Source: Anaerolineae bacterium
Lineage (GTDB): Bacteria; Chloroflexota; Anaerolineae; Aggregatilineales; UBA2796
DNA: 64,000 bases
NCBI GenBank assembly: GCA_019637615.1
Contig: JAHBVJ010000032.1
Location: forward strand, 1-64,000
Direction: 5' to 3'
Shown: positions 17,791 through 25,630 of the stretch, piece by piece
Position numbering within the stretch: the stretch's first letter is position 1
How the letters are laid out: every line of letters begins with the position of its first letter
Position numbers and translations under genes: made by a program
Notes under the pieces: generated by a model
Seen by the model: the letters and a program-made list of their open reading frames with translations, nothing else
What the model was told of the DNA's origin: nothing
Databases searched by the model: none

Positions 17791-19593
17791 TTGGATACAA
17801 GCGTTCAATTGACTTCGCTACAAGTGGCAGGCTACGAGATTATTGTCCAAGGCGTACTATCGCCTTTTATGTTAACAACTACCGCTACCCCGATTTCAGC
17901 AGGCGTGATGCACGTTCAGTTTTCGTTTTCAGCGCCTACGCCGCAGCATCCTGAACCGGTTACGCTTATGTGGCGTCATCCTATGATCAACACGCACTTA
18001 AAATGGCACCCCGGTGCTTATCTCAACCGGACGCTTGAGCCTAACTGGAATCCTCAGCGTTTTGTGAGTCGTGGAACAACCCACGCACCAGTGTATGCAC
18101 TTTATGGAGCAGATGACACGAACGCCCTAACTTTTGCCCTCTCAGATACATTGAATGCCACATTGCTTTCAGTTGGGTTGGTCGAAGAAACTGCTGAAGC
18201 CGATTGCCAAATCACCCTTTTTTATGAGCCACTTCCGCCTATCCAAAACTACACTGTTACGTTGCGCCTAGATACTCGTGCTATTCACTACACATCCGTA
18301 TTGGCAGATGTAAGCACATGGTGGGCTGATATTCCCAAGTACAAACCAACCATTGCCCCTGTTTTGGCGGCGGTTCCCCTGTATTCAACATGGTATTCAT
18401 TTCACCAAAATTTATCAGCCTCTGAAGTTGAATATCAGTGCCAGCTTGCCAAAGACTTGGGAATGGGCGTAGTCATTGTAGATGACGGTTGGCAAACACA
18501 TAACAATGAGCGTGGTTATGCTTATTGCGGCGATTGGAATGTCAATAACGAGAAGTTTCCTGATTTTGCAAAGCATGTGGCGCAAATTCACCAGTTGGGC
18601 ATGAAATATGTAATGTGGTTTGCTGTCCCATTTCTCGGCATTCATAGTGAAGCCTATCCCCGTTTTAAGGATAAGGTACTCGATCCAAAGAATACCCGTG
18701 GGTGGTATGTTCTCGATCCGCGTTTCCCCGAAGTTCGCAGTTATCTAATCAACATTTACCGCCGTTTTGCGCTTGATTATCGTATTGACGGTTTCAAACT
18801 TGATTTTGTGGATGCATTTTTGCTGCCTGCTCAGGAGCCATCGGCCTTCGGCAATGGACGGGATTATGATTCTGTCCCCGAAGCGGTGGATCGGCTGCTC
18901 ACAGACGTTACAGATGAATTGCGGCGCATAAACCCTGATATTTTGATTGAATTTCGCCAAAGTTACATTGGCCCTCTCATGCGCAAATATGGCAATATGC
19001 TACGCGCCGGGGATGTGCCGGACGACATTACCGGCAATCGGGTACGTACCCTCGATGTACGCTTACTGGCGGGTAATACACCAGTCCATGCAGATATGCT
19101 TATGTGGCATCCCGACGAATCAGTTGAAAGTGCCGCAATGCAGATCATCCATGCCTTGTTTGCTGTCCCACAAATTTCAGTGCTGCTGGACAAAATTCCT
19201 CCGGATCACTTGAAGATGGTGCGTTTTTACCTCGACTTCTGGTCTCAACACGTTGACGTGATCCTGAATGGTCAGCTACAACCGCAACGCCCCGGCTATC
19301 TTTATCCCTTGGTTTGTGCCTCCTCACCAGACAAGACGCTATTAGCTTTCTATGGAACGAATCATGCCAAGATAGCACAGCCACCTCGGACTCTTATATT
19401 GGTCAACGGAACCTTTGAAGATGGCATCGTGCTTGATTTAGGAGTGGCGACTGCTCCTCTCAAGCTGACTATCCAATCTTGTACTGGTGAGTACCTTGTT
19501 AAGAATGAAGATATTGTTCTTTCGGTAGGAGCGTATTCTGTGAACGTCCCAAAGGCGGGGGTTGCTATCCTGAGTTACGATGAAGAAGCCTAA
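17791..19593 (+). CDS. GH36-like alpha-galactosidase
   Basis: A 600-residue enzyme. The N-terminal beta-sandwich domain spans about 190 residues. A TIM barrel follows, with VVIVDDGWQTHNN early in the barrel, the K-x-D nucleophile motif in RIDGFKLDFVDAF (near residue 335), and a candidate acid/base Asp in MLRAGDVPDD. These match clan GH-D alpha-galactosidases. No signal peptide is present, so it acts in the cytoplasm on imported sugar. The start is a TTG with AAGGATA 8 nt upstream; no ATG occurs nearby. It is the last gene of the LacI-controlled operon. Confidence 0.8.
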   Translation: MDTSVQLTSLQVAGYEIIVQGVLSPFMLTTTATPISAGVMHVQFSFSAPTPQHPEPVTLMWRHPMINTHLKWHPGAYLNRTLEPNWNPQRFVSRGTTHAPVYALYGADDTNALTFALSDTLNATLLSVGLVEETAEADCQITLFYEPLPPIQNYTVTLRLDTRAIHYTSVLADVSTWWADIPKYKPTIAPVLAAVPLYSTWYSFHQNLSASEVEYQCQLAKDLGMGVVIVDDGWQTHNNERGYAYCGDWNVNNEKFPDFAKHVAQIHQLGMKYVMWFAVPFLGIHSEAYPRFKDKVLDPKNTRGWYVLDPRFPEVRSYLINIYRRFALDYRIDGFKLDFVDAFLLPAQEPSAFGNGRDYDSVPEAVDRLLTDVTDELRRINPDILIEFRQSYIGPLMRKYGNMLRAGDVPDDITGNRVRTLDVRLLAGNTPVHADMLMWHPDESVESAAMQIIHALFAVPQISVLLDKIPPDHLKMVRFYLDFWSQHVDVILNGQLQPQRPGYLYPLVCASSPDKTLLAFYGTNHAKIAQPPRTLILVNGTFEDGIVLDLGVATAPLKLTIQSCTGEYLVKNEDIVLSVGAYSVNVPKAGVAILSYDEEA

Positions 19594-19634
19594 GCCCAGT
19601 ATTGGAGGATACACTGTATCTCAAGAAGATTGAA

Positions 19635-19739
19635 CTAAAGCGAAGCAACCACAACTGGTAAACCAACCGAGATCAGCAACGCACCGCCCATCATCAAGAC
19701 TGACGTCGGGTTGAGTTCGGTCATACGGCGTAGGGCCGA
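19635..19739 (-). pseudogene. Possible C-terminal remnant of a membrane transporter
   Basis: A minus-strand frame ending at TAG (19635-19637) encodes a hydrophobic tail reading RRMTELNPTSVLMMGGALLI, then SVGLPVVVASL. No start or upstream continuation is visible (a TAG lies just upstream in frame). It resembles the last transmembrane helix of a transporter, but 35 residues do not allow a family call. Confidence 0.2.
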
Positions 19740-19935
19740 ATAACTTCGTCTCTACCCGCATTGAGGTAATTGCAATTGAAATTTACCTAGCAAGCATAGG
19801 CTCATGAGACCATATTTCCCCATTATCATTACTTGGCAAAGTTTTAGAATTGTAGGAGTTGAAATATTCTGTCTGCTCAGTTTTTCATATGGAAACGTCA
19901 CGAATACACTTGCTTAGTGTAGAGGAAATAGCTGG

Positions 19936-20088
19936 ATGAATAATGGTCTAGTATTGGAACATCTAGTCGCGTCAATCATGAAGCAATATGTGACTGCGAG
20001 TTTTAACGCGAAACTCTATTATGCCGAAGATACCTCAACAGGTCGTACTGGCTACTTATTTCATCCGCAAATCGGTAGGATGTCATGA
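19936..20088 (+). CDS. Small open reading frame, 50 residues
   Basis: It starts with ATG preceded by AGAGGA about 10 nt upstream and reads LEHLVASIMKQYVTASF and so on to a TGA. It has no similarity I recognise and sits in a decayed region, so it may be a fragment of a larger lost gene rather than a working one. Confidence 0.2.
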   Translation: MNNGLVLEHLVASIMKQYVTASFNAKLYYAEDTSTGRTGYLFHPQIGRMS

Positions 20089-20211
20089 GAGATTTTGATA
20101 GCTACAACAATGCAACGATCCAATGATAAAGTTGTTGGCTTTTATCGGCAGCATAATGCGTAAAACGAGGTCAAGCTAAATAATTCTACTGTACGGGGGC
20201 AGACATGCGGG

Positions 20212-20373
20212 CTATTCAGGTGTAACTAATTGTCGGCGCTGTGTCCCGCGCAAGTATTTCAACCACTCTTGCAGCAGCTTGACGAATTGGCTTCGTTGCC
20301 GAGTGTGCAAATGCAGACATAGTAGTAGGCTGGCGATGAGCAATTCGCCAGTGAGTAAGGCTGGCACGGTCAT
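20212..20373 (-). CDS. Small IS-associated open reading frame, 53 residues
   Basis: The minus-strand frame begins with ATG shortly after the dispersed repeat at 20382-20448 and encodes a Leu-rich segment followed by a basic one (RQRSQFVKLLQEWLKYLRG). Its position directly inside the repeat suggests the 5' end of the coding region of the mobile element whose end is repeated. The remainder of that element is missing. Confidence 0.3.
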   Translation of the reverse strand: MTVPALLTGELLIASLLLCLHLHTRQRSQFVKLLQEWLKYLRGTQRRQLVTPE

Positions 20374-20381
20374 ACACTTCG

Positions 20382-20448
20382 TGCTACACTGAAATTCGCT
20401 TTATTTCCCTTCATTCTTGCCCATTTTCAATTATCCCGCGTTTCCGCA
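20382..20448 (-). repeat. Dispersed IS-end repeat, copy 2 (inverted)
   Basis: On the minus strand this reads GCGGAAACGCGGGATAATTG ... TTTCAGTGTAGCA, matching both ends of the repeat at 7554-7630 with a different interior. Confidence 0.55.
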
Positions 20449-20584
20449 CTCACAACCTTAATGGGAAAGAGCAGCCAGAAGCTACTCAATAATTGAACCT
20501 AGATTCAGAGCACCTTAGCGAATGGTTATCGTAGCGTTAGCTGAAGCATACCACTCGCCAAGATGTTTGTCAGACAATTACGGT

Positions 20585-20749
20585 TTACCCACCATGCAAA
20601 CCGCGCAAAAAGCTCAGGATATCAAAGGAATTGATCAGCACATGCATCGTCAGCATGACGGCTAGGATGATGGTAACGACGATCAAGATGCGCACGATCA
20701 TTTTTCTAGCAGGTTGGCGGGTGACTTGGTTATTCAGATTATTGTTCAT
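20585..20749 (-). CDS. Small single-pass membrane protein downstream of the ABC exporter
   Basis: A 54-residue product starting at an ATG with AAAGGAAG about 6 nt upstream. A polar, Asn-rich N-terminus is followed by a basic patch (RQPARK) and one strong transmembrane helix (IVRILIVVTIILAVMLTMHV). It starts 20 bp after the stop of the FtsX-type permease on the same strand, so it is probably in the same operon. Its role is unknown; a small exporter-associated protein is a guess from position. Confidence 0.6.
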   Translation of the reverse strand: MNNNLNNQVTRQPARKMIVRILIVVTIILAVMLTMHVLINSFDILSFLRGLHGG

Positions 20750-20768
20750 GGTATTCTTCCTTTCGAGT

Positions 20769-23183
20769 TTAGAGGTAAGCCAATGTTTCGCGGATCGTCA
20801 GTCGGGACGCCTGCCGCGCGGGGAAAATAGATGCGACAAACGCACCGATACTGATCAAGAGCAACCACACGAGAATGCCAGCGAGTGACACCGTAAGCGG
20901 TAGCGGTGAACGAAACGACATATTTCCGAGGTAGGTACCAAGCGCAGACGTAAGCGGGATGGCAAGCGGTACGGCGATGATCCAACTCAGAGCGGCGATG
21001 ATGCTGCCTTCGCTGATGACAATGCGCAAAATTGTGGGGGAAGTGCCTCCGATTGTACGCAAAATCCCGAATTCACGTGTGCGTTCAATCACATTCGTCC
21101 CCATGCTTGACATCAATCCTAAGATGCCGACAGTTGCCATCACTGCCGCGATGAGCAGCAAAGCGACAATAAAGATGAGGACGTGTCCGCTAGTAGCATT
21201 ATCGAGCAGCGCTTCTGAAACGGCGACTTTGACACTCACGCCTGCTTCAGAGAGCTTTTGCTCAATCGTTTTGGTCGCCTCGATGACCGATCCTATATCC
21301 CGGGATGTCATGGCGACCCGCACCGTGTTCGTAAGTTGCACTGACTGTCCGCTTATGTCGGCAAAGGTCTGTGGCGTGACGTAGGCAGTCGCCGGAACAA
21401 GTACTTGCCGGATCACGCCGACGAGTTGCAACCTAACGGCCTTTCCAGCGATCAACAATTGAATATCATCGCCTATCTGTACGGTTGGCATGGAGGCTTT
21501 CGCACCCTGATTGAGCACAACTCCGCGTAGATCATCACCCCGCAGCCACCGCCCGTCCAACACTGGCGTCGCGATGAACTGGCTGGTCGGTGGTGCTGAC
21601 CGCAGCGTAAAACTTCCGTGACCGCCATCAGGATACGTGCGGACGATATTCAGTCCACTGCCACTATCAAGCGCGGCTGACACTGAATTCCACGCCTCTA
21701 CCTGTTTTACATTGGGCAAATCGGCAAGGATGCTCACGATCTGTTGCTCTGGATACGCTTTGTTCAGTCGAATTTCGAGATCGTAGTGACGGTCAGCAGC
21801 CGCATTGGTCAGATAGGCTTGCCATCCTAATTGCGTATTGATCCCAGTAATAAACATTGCGCCTGCTGCGGCTAGCAGGACGAGCGTGAGCAGTAGACGA
21901 CCCTGACGACGAAATGTGTTACGGAGCGCTAACAGGAGAGAGTTATCTAGCCCGCGCAACCTCCGTAGCCAGCTTTCTACCATACGGCTTCCGAATGCCT
22001 CAAGGTTGGTGCCATAGTCGTTAATCGTTTCTCTTACAGTGGTACGTGTTGCGCGGAAGATCGGATACGTTGCGACCAGTAGTGGTATGAACGTTCCCAT
22101 CAGGAGAAGTACACCATAGACCCACGCAGGAACGTCATTACTATATAGCGTGAAATTAAGCAACTGCGCAACAACCGTTGAGAATCCACGTCCTGCGGTT
22201 ATGCCAAGTGGTATGCCAATGACAGTGGCAATTACACCGAGAACAGCGGTCAGGGCGAGGTACATATTGGCAATCTGACCCGAACGTGCGCCGATGGCTT
22301 TCATGATGCCGATCTGACGGATTTGCTGGGCGAGCAAATTCCCGATCATGGTGGCTGTCAGAATCGCGCTCAACAAGAGTGCTAAGAGACTGAACACCAA
22401 CAAGATTGTCATCACCGTGTTCATTTGGCCCTGATGCGGGTGCTGCTCCGGCGGTGGGATGCGGATTTCTTCAACCGTGCGACCTTGAGTCTGCAACCAA
22501 CCTGCCAATTGACTTGTAGTGGTTTCGATAGATGCCAGATTGGCGGGCTGATCGCTTACCCTGACTTTGAGCAAATGCAGGGTATCTGTCTCACCAAGCC
22601 AAGCCAGTGTGACAGGCGTGATATAGCCGTAAATGGTCTGTTCTTGCCACGCGGGCGCTAAACTGGGGTCGTGTACAACGCCTGAGATCGGGACAGCTTG
22701 TTTTTCACCGTTTGGCGTTTGGACGGTCAATGCATCGCCAAGTTTCACATTAATGAGTGGCAAGACTTCGCGTTCAACAAGGATCGTATGCGCAGGCGGA
22801 GGCCATGCACCTGCTTCGGAACGAACCGTACTAATCCGCGAGTTCTCGAAGTCAGGGATAACGAACAATAGGAGAGGCATCCATTCATTGGGCTTGACTT
22901 CGACGCGAGCTGTAACCCAATCTCCAGCTTCCGCATCAGCGATCCCCGGTTGTTGCCGGACGGCCTCAACAAGCGCGTCATCCACCTGATCAAGTTCTAT
23001 GAAAGCCGACGCGGGATGCGTCTCAAGATAGTTGCGACTGATTTCGCGACTCATGATAGTGTAGGCACTAAGCATCGTGCCGACCCCAAAGATACTCGTC
23101 GCAATCGCTGCGATCATCATGATCATGCGGCCTTGCGCCGTTTGTAGATCGCGCAATAGTTTTTTCCAGCGAGGGCTGATCAT
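20769..23183 (-). CDS. MacB/LolC-type ABC transporter permease with two FtsX domains
   Basis: An 804-residue membrane protein. The N-terminal helix (MIMMIAAIATSIFGVGTMLS) is followed by a large extracytoplasmic MacB-core domain. FtsX domains with three helices each lie near residues 255-380 (TVMTILLVFSLLALLLSAIL) and 680-800 (FIVALLLIAAVMATVGILGL), separated by a second periplasmic domain. Such permeases couple ATP hydrolysis to mechanical work outside the membrane, exporting peptides or drugs or extracting lipoproteins. The ATG overlaps the ATPase stop by 4 bp (ATGA). The divergent TetR gene probably controls it. Confidence 0.9.
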   Translation of the reverse strand: MISPRWKKLLRDLQTAQGRMIMMIAAIATSIFGVGTMLSAYTIMSREISRNYLETHPASAFIELDQVDDALVEAVRQQPGIADAEAGDWVTARVEVKPNEWMPLLLFVIPDFENSRISTVRSEAGAWPPPAHTILVEREVLPLINVKLGDALTVQTPNGEKQAVPISGVVHDPSLAPAWQEQTIYGYITPVTLAWLGETDTLHLLKVRVSDQPANLASIETTTSQLAGWLQTQGRTVEEIRIPPPEQHPHQGQMNTVMTILLVFSLLALLLSAILTATMIGNLLAQQIRQIGIMKAIGARSGQIANMYLALTAVLGVIATVIGIPLGITAGRGFSTVVAQLLNFTLYSNDVPAWVYGVLLLMGTFIPLLVATYPIFRATRTTVRETINDYGTNLEAFGSRMVESWLRRLRGLDNSLLLALRNTFRRQGRLLLTLVLLAAAGAMFITGINTQLGWQAYLTNAAADRHYDLEIRLNKAYPEQQIVSILADLPNVKQVEAWNSVSAALDSGSGLNIVRTYPDGGHGSFTLRSAPPTSQFIATPVLDGRWLRGDDLRGVVLNQGAKASMPTVQIGDDIQLLIAGKAVRLQLVGVIRQVLVPATAYVTPQTFADISGQSVQLTNTVRVAMTSRDIGSVIEATKTIEQKLSEAGVSVKVAVSEALLDNATSGHVLIFIVALLLIAAVMATVGILGLMSSMGTNVIERTREFGILRTIGGTSPTILRIVISEGSIIAALSWIIAVPLAIPLTSALGTYLGNMSFRSPLPLTVSLAGILVWLLLISIGAFVASIFPARQASRLTIRETLAYL

Positions 23184-23941
23184 ACTGACGCTCCTTCAGC
23201 GACGAGGCGACCATCGACAAGTGTGATGGATCGCGTAAAGTAATGAGCAAGATCGCGTTCATGCGTGACCATCACGACGGTTTTTCCCTCTGTCGCAAGC
23301 CGGGCGAACAGCGACATGACAACGTCTGTCGTGTGCGAGTCGAGGTTGCCAGTTGGTTCGTCAGCGACGATGATCGAAGGATCATTGGCAAGCGCACGGG
23401 CGATGGCGGCGCGCTGCTGCTGTCCACCTGATAAATCGGCGGGGAGTTTGTCAGCTTGCTCTGGAATGCCGACTTTTTCCAACAAGGCAATGGCTTTTGC
23501 CCGCCGTTCACGTGGGGCGAAGGTATTGCAAAAATCCATCGGCAGCATCACGTTTTCCACAATCGTGAGCGTCGGTAGTAATTGGAAGAACTGAAACACG
23601 ATCCCGATATTCTTACCGCGCCACACCGAGAGTTGCTCTTGATTCAGCTTGTGGACGGCGGTTGATGCGATCAGGACTTCGCCAGATGTCGGATAGTCGA
23701 TGCCCGTGATCATGTTGAGCAAGGTTGACTTGCCGCTACCGGAGCGCCCCACAACGGCGACAAACTCACCGCTATAGACCTGCACATTTACATCTTGCAA
23801 TGCGACAAAATGACCAGTTGCCACATCGTAGGCTTTGGTCACGGCGCGTAAGTCAATGAGTAGCGTTCCACGTTTGGTTCCGTTCTGCCGAGGCGTGCGA
23901 TCCCTCGATGGTTCCGGAACCTTAACTAGTTGAGCTTCCAC
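23180..23941 (-). CDS. ABC transporter ATP-binding protein, MacB/LolD type
   Basis: A 253-residue ATPase with Walker A (GRSGSGKST), the Q-loop region (GIVFQFFQLLPTLTI), the LSGGQQQR signature, Walker B (IIVADEPTGNLDS) and the switch His in VTHERDLA. The GTG at 23941 is chosen because GAGGAGG lies 6 nt upstream; an earlier GTG at 23980 has no such site. It powers the FtsX-type permease encoded immediately downstream with a 4-bp overlap. Confidence 0.93.
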   Translation of the reverse strand: MEAQLVKVPEPSRDRTPRQNGTKRGTLLIDLRAVTKAYDVATGHFVALQDVNVQVYSGEFVAVVGRSGSGKSTLLNMITGIDYPTSGEVLIASTAVHKLNQEQLSVWRGKNIGIVFQFFQLLPTLTIVENVMLPMDFCNTFAPRERRAKAIALLEKVGIPEQADKLPADLSGGQQQRAAIARALANDPSIIVADEPTGNLDSHTTDVVMSLFARLATEGKTVVMVTHERDLAHYFTRSITLVDGRLVAEGASV

Positions 23942-24063
23942 TTCAATCCTCCTCGTTTTTTTCTTAGAGATGGTGTACACTGTATTCGAAACTGAACATT
24001 ATGTACGATTAATTTATATGAGAACCGAGTGGCGTAGTCAACAACCAAACACTCAAGAATGTT

Positions 24064-24081
24064 CGATTGCGCACACAATCG
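24064..24081. promoter_or_regulatory. Candidate TetR operator between exporter and regulator
   Basis: CGATTG and CAATCG flank a 6-bp spacer, forming a perfect inverted repeat 30 bp before the regulator ATG in the divergent intergenic region. TetR-family proteins usually bind such palindromes next to their own gene. It is a single site and is not corroborated elsewhere in the window. Confidence 0.35.
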
Positions 24082-24109
24082 CCAAACTGTTCGGAAACTG
24101 GAAGACACC

Positions 24110-24739
24110 ATGAAACAGCAACTAGAAAAGCAGATCACGGATCGTCGGATTCAGAAAACGCGTCAAGGGCTTCAAGACGCCATGTACGCCCTGATCCTAG
24201 AAAAAGGTTATGAGGCGATCACAGTTCAAGATGTGATTGATCGGGCAAATGTCGGACGCTCGACATTTTACGCACATTTCCAAGATAAAGAGGATTTGCT
24301 GTTAAGTGGGGTAGAAGTGCTCTGGAAACAGCTTGAGGAGCACTTGTTAGTGGAAACTGTCTCTGAGGAAGATATATGGAAAGTGAGTCAGTCTATGTTC
24401 CAGCATGCACAAAGTCAGCGTTCCATGTACAAAGCACTAGCGGGAAAACAAGGGGGAAACATTGCACTCAAGCTAATTGAACGCAATCTCTATCAGATCG
24501 TTTTCAGACATTTGAACGATGAATTAAGCAAACGAAAATCCACCTTCCCAAGTGAAATTCTGACCCGACATATGATCAGTTCATTTATATCTTTGCTTAC
24601 ATGGTGGCTGGATAGCGATGCCCCATACTCTGCTGCGCAAATGAATGAGTTTTACCAACAGTTAATTGGTTGTGCGGTTGAGTCTCTATTACTAAGTTCG
24701 CCCCCGGTCACGAACTACCGTAACGACGCTGGGGTTTGA
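24110..24739 (+). CDS. TetR/AcrR-family regulator
   Basis: A 209-residue protein with an N-terminal TetR helix-turn-helix (DVIDRANVGRSTFYAHFQDKEDLL) and a helical ligand domain, of the group with a TetR_C-like C-terminus. The ATG at 24110 has GGAAG 6 nt upstream; an in-frame ATG at 24059 lacks one. It is transcribed divergently from the ABC exporter genes and most likely represses them and itself in response to a compound the exporter handles. Confidence 0.88.
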   Translation: MKQQLEKQITDRRIQKTRQGLQDAMYALILEKGYEAITVQDVIDRANVGRSTFYAHFQDKEDLLLSGVEVLWKQLEEHLLVETVSEEDIWKVSQSMFQHAQSQRSMYKALAGKQGGNIALKLIERNLYQIVFRHLNDELSKRKSTFPSEILTRHMISSFISLLTWWLDSDAPYSAAQMNEFYQQLIGCAVESLLLSSPPVTNYRNDAGV

Positions 24740-24921
24740 GGTTACAAAACAAGACAACTCGGTTGCGCTTTCTCAATACAGCGTTTTGTTAGGGACTCTT
24801 AACTACAACAACAAAGTAGAAAACAGACACCCAAAGATGAACCAGAACATCGTGTGACTTTCTCACTGTTGTTAAAGATTCAAAATTTACCAGCAGTTAG
24901 AAACATGATTCTTCATTAACT

Positions 24922-24951
24922 TTCCATTGGATGCACTTATTTGACCATACA
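24922..24951. repeat. 30-bp dispersed repeat, copy 2
   Basis: It matches 1612-1641, sharing CACTTATTTGACCATAC and flanking bases. Here it lies 5 bp past the stop of the response-regulator gene. No transposase is adjacent. Confidence 0.6.
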
Positions 24952-24955
24952 GCTA

Positions 24956-25609
24956 TTAGGGAACGCCACCAAGACCCGCTTCTCGCGCACGAATCGCCGC
25001 CTGTGCCCGGTCGGCAACTTGGAGTTTACTGAAGATATTGGATACATGATTACGGACTGTTTTCATGCTAATGACCAGTTTTTCAGCGATCTCAGTGTTT
25101 GTTTGTCCATCAGCAATATAAGACAGGATTTCACGTTCGCGCTCTGTCAGTTCAGGGAAAAGCTCTGGACGAGATATCGGTTCTAAATTGGCAAAAAACT
25201 GCATCAGCCGTGCAGCGATCTCAGGACTGAATAACGATTCGCCATTAGCTACGGCGTGTACCGCCCGCAGCAGTACGCCCTGATCAGCACCCTTCAACAC
25301 ATAACCGCGTGCTCCAGCACGCATTACCGCAAACACCGAGTCATCGTCTTGAAACATAGTCAAAACGACAATACCAATGTGGGGGCTGACGCGTAGAATC
25401 TGGCGTGTTGCCTCGATACCGTTGATGTCGGGCATTTGAATGTCCATCAGAATCACATCTGGCTGAAGCTCAACAGCCAGCCTCAGTGCTTCTTTGCCGC
25501 TGGCTGCCTCGCCCACTACCTCAATATCCGGGATAGAAGCCAGCAACGCCCGCAGACCATCTCGAAACAAGGTATGGTCATCAGCGATTAAGACACGGAT
25601 GGATTCCAC
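24956..25609 (-). CDS. NarL/FixJ-family response regulator
   Basis: A 217-residue regulator. The receiver domain has the acidic pair Asp10-Asp11 and the phospho-acceptor Asp56 in VILMDIQMPD. The C-terminal LuxR-type helix-turn-helix reads LTEREREILSYIADGQTNTEIAEKL in two parts. It is encoded 21 bp after the sensor kinase at 25631-27706 on the same strand, so the two form a cognate pair. Target promoters are not evident, but the membrane and beta-propeller genes upstream on the same strand are candidates. Confidence 0.93.
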   Translation of the reverse strand: MESIRVLIADDHTLFRDGLRALLASIPDIEVVGEAASGKEALRLAVELQPDVILMDIQMPDINGIEATRQILRVSPHIGIVVLTMFQDDDSVFAVMRAGARGYVLKGADQGVLLRAVHAVANGESLFSPEIAARLMQFFANLEPISRPELFPELTEREREILSYIADGQTNTEIAEKLVISMKTVRNHVSNIFSKLQVADRAQAAIRAREAGLGGVP

Positions 25610-25630
25610 GTAGACTCTCCAGCAATCCCG

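Larger units (their letters stand above)
19594..20584. other. Long gene-poor region with decayed fragments
   Basis: Roughly 1 kb without an intact gene of recognisable family. It holds a short minus-strand remnant of a membrane protein (19635-19739), a 50-codon plus-strand frame (19936-20088), a minus-strand IS-like fragment (20212-20373) with its end repeat (20382-20448), and otherwise non-coding sequence. It looks like a site of repeated insertion and decay between two operons. Confidence 0.5.
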
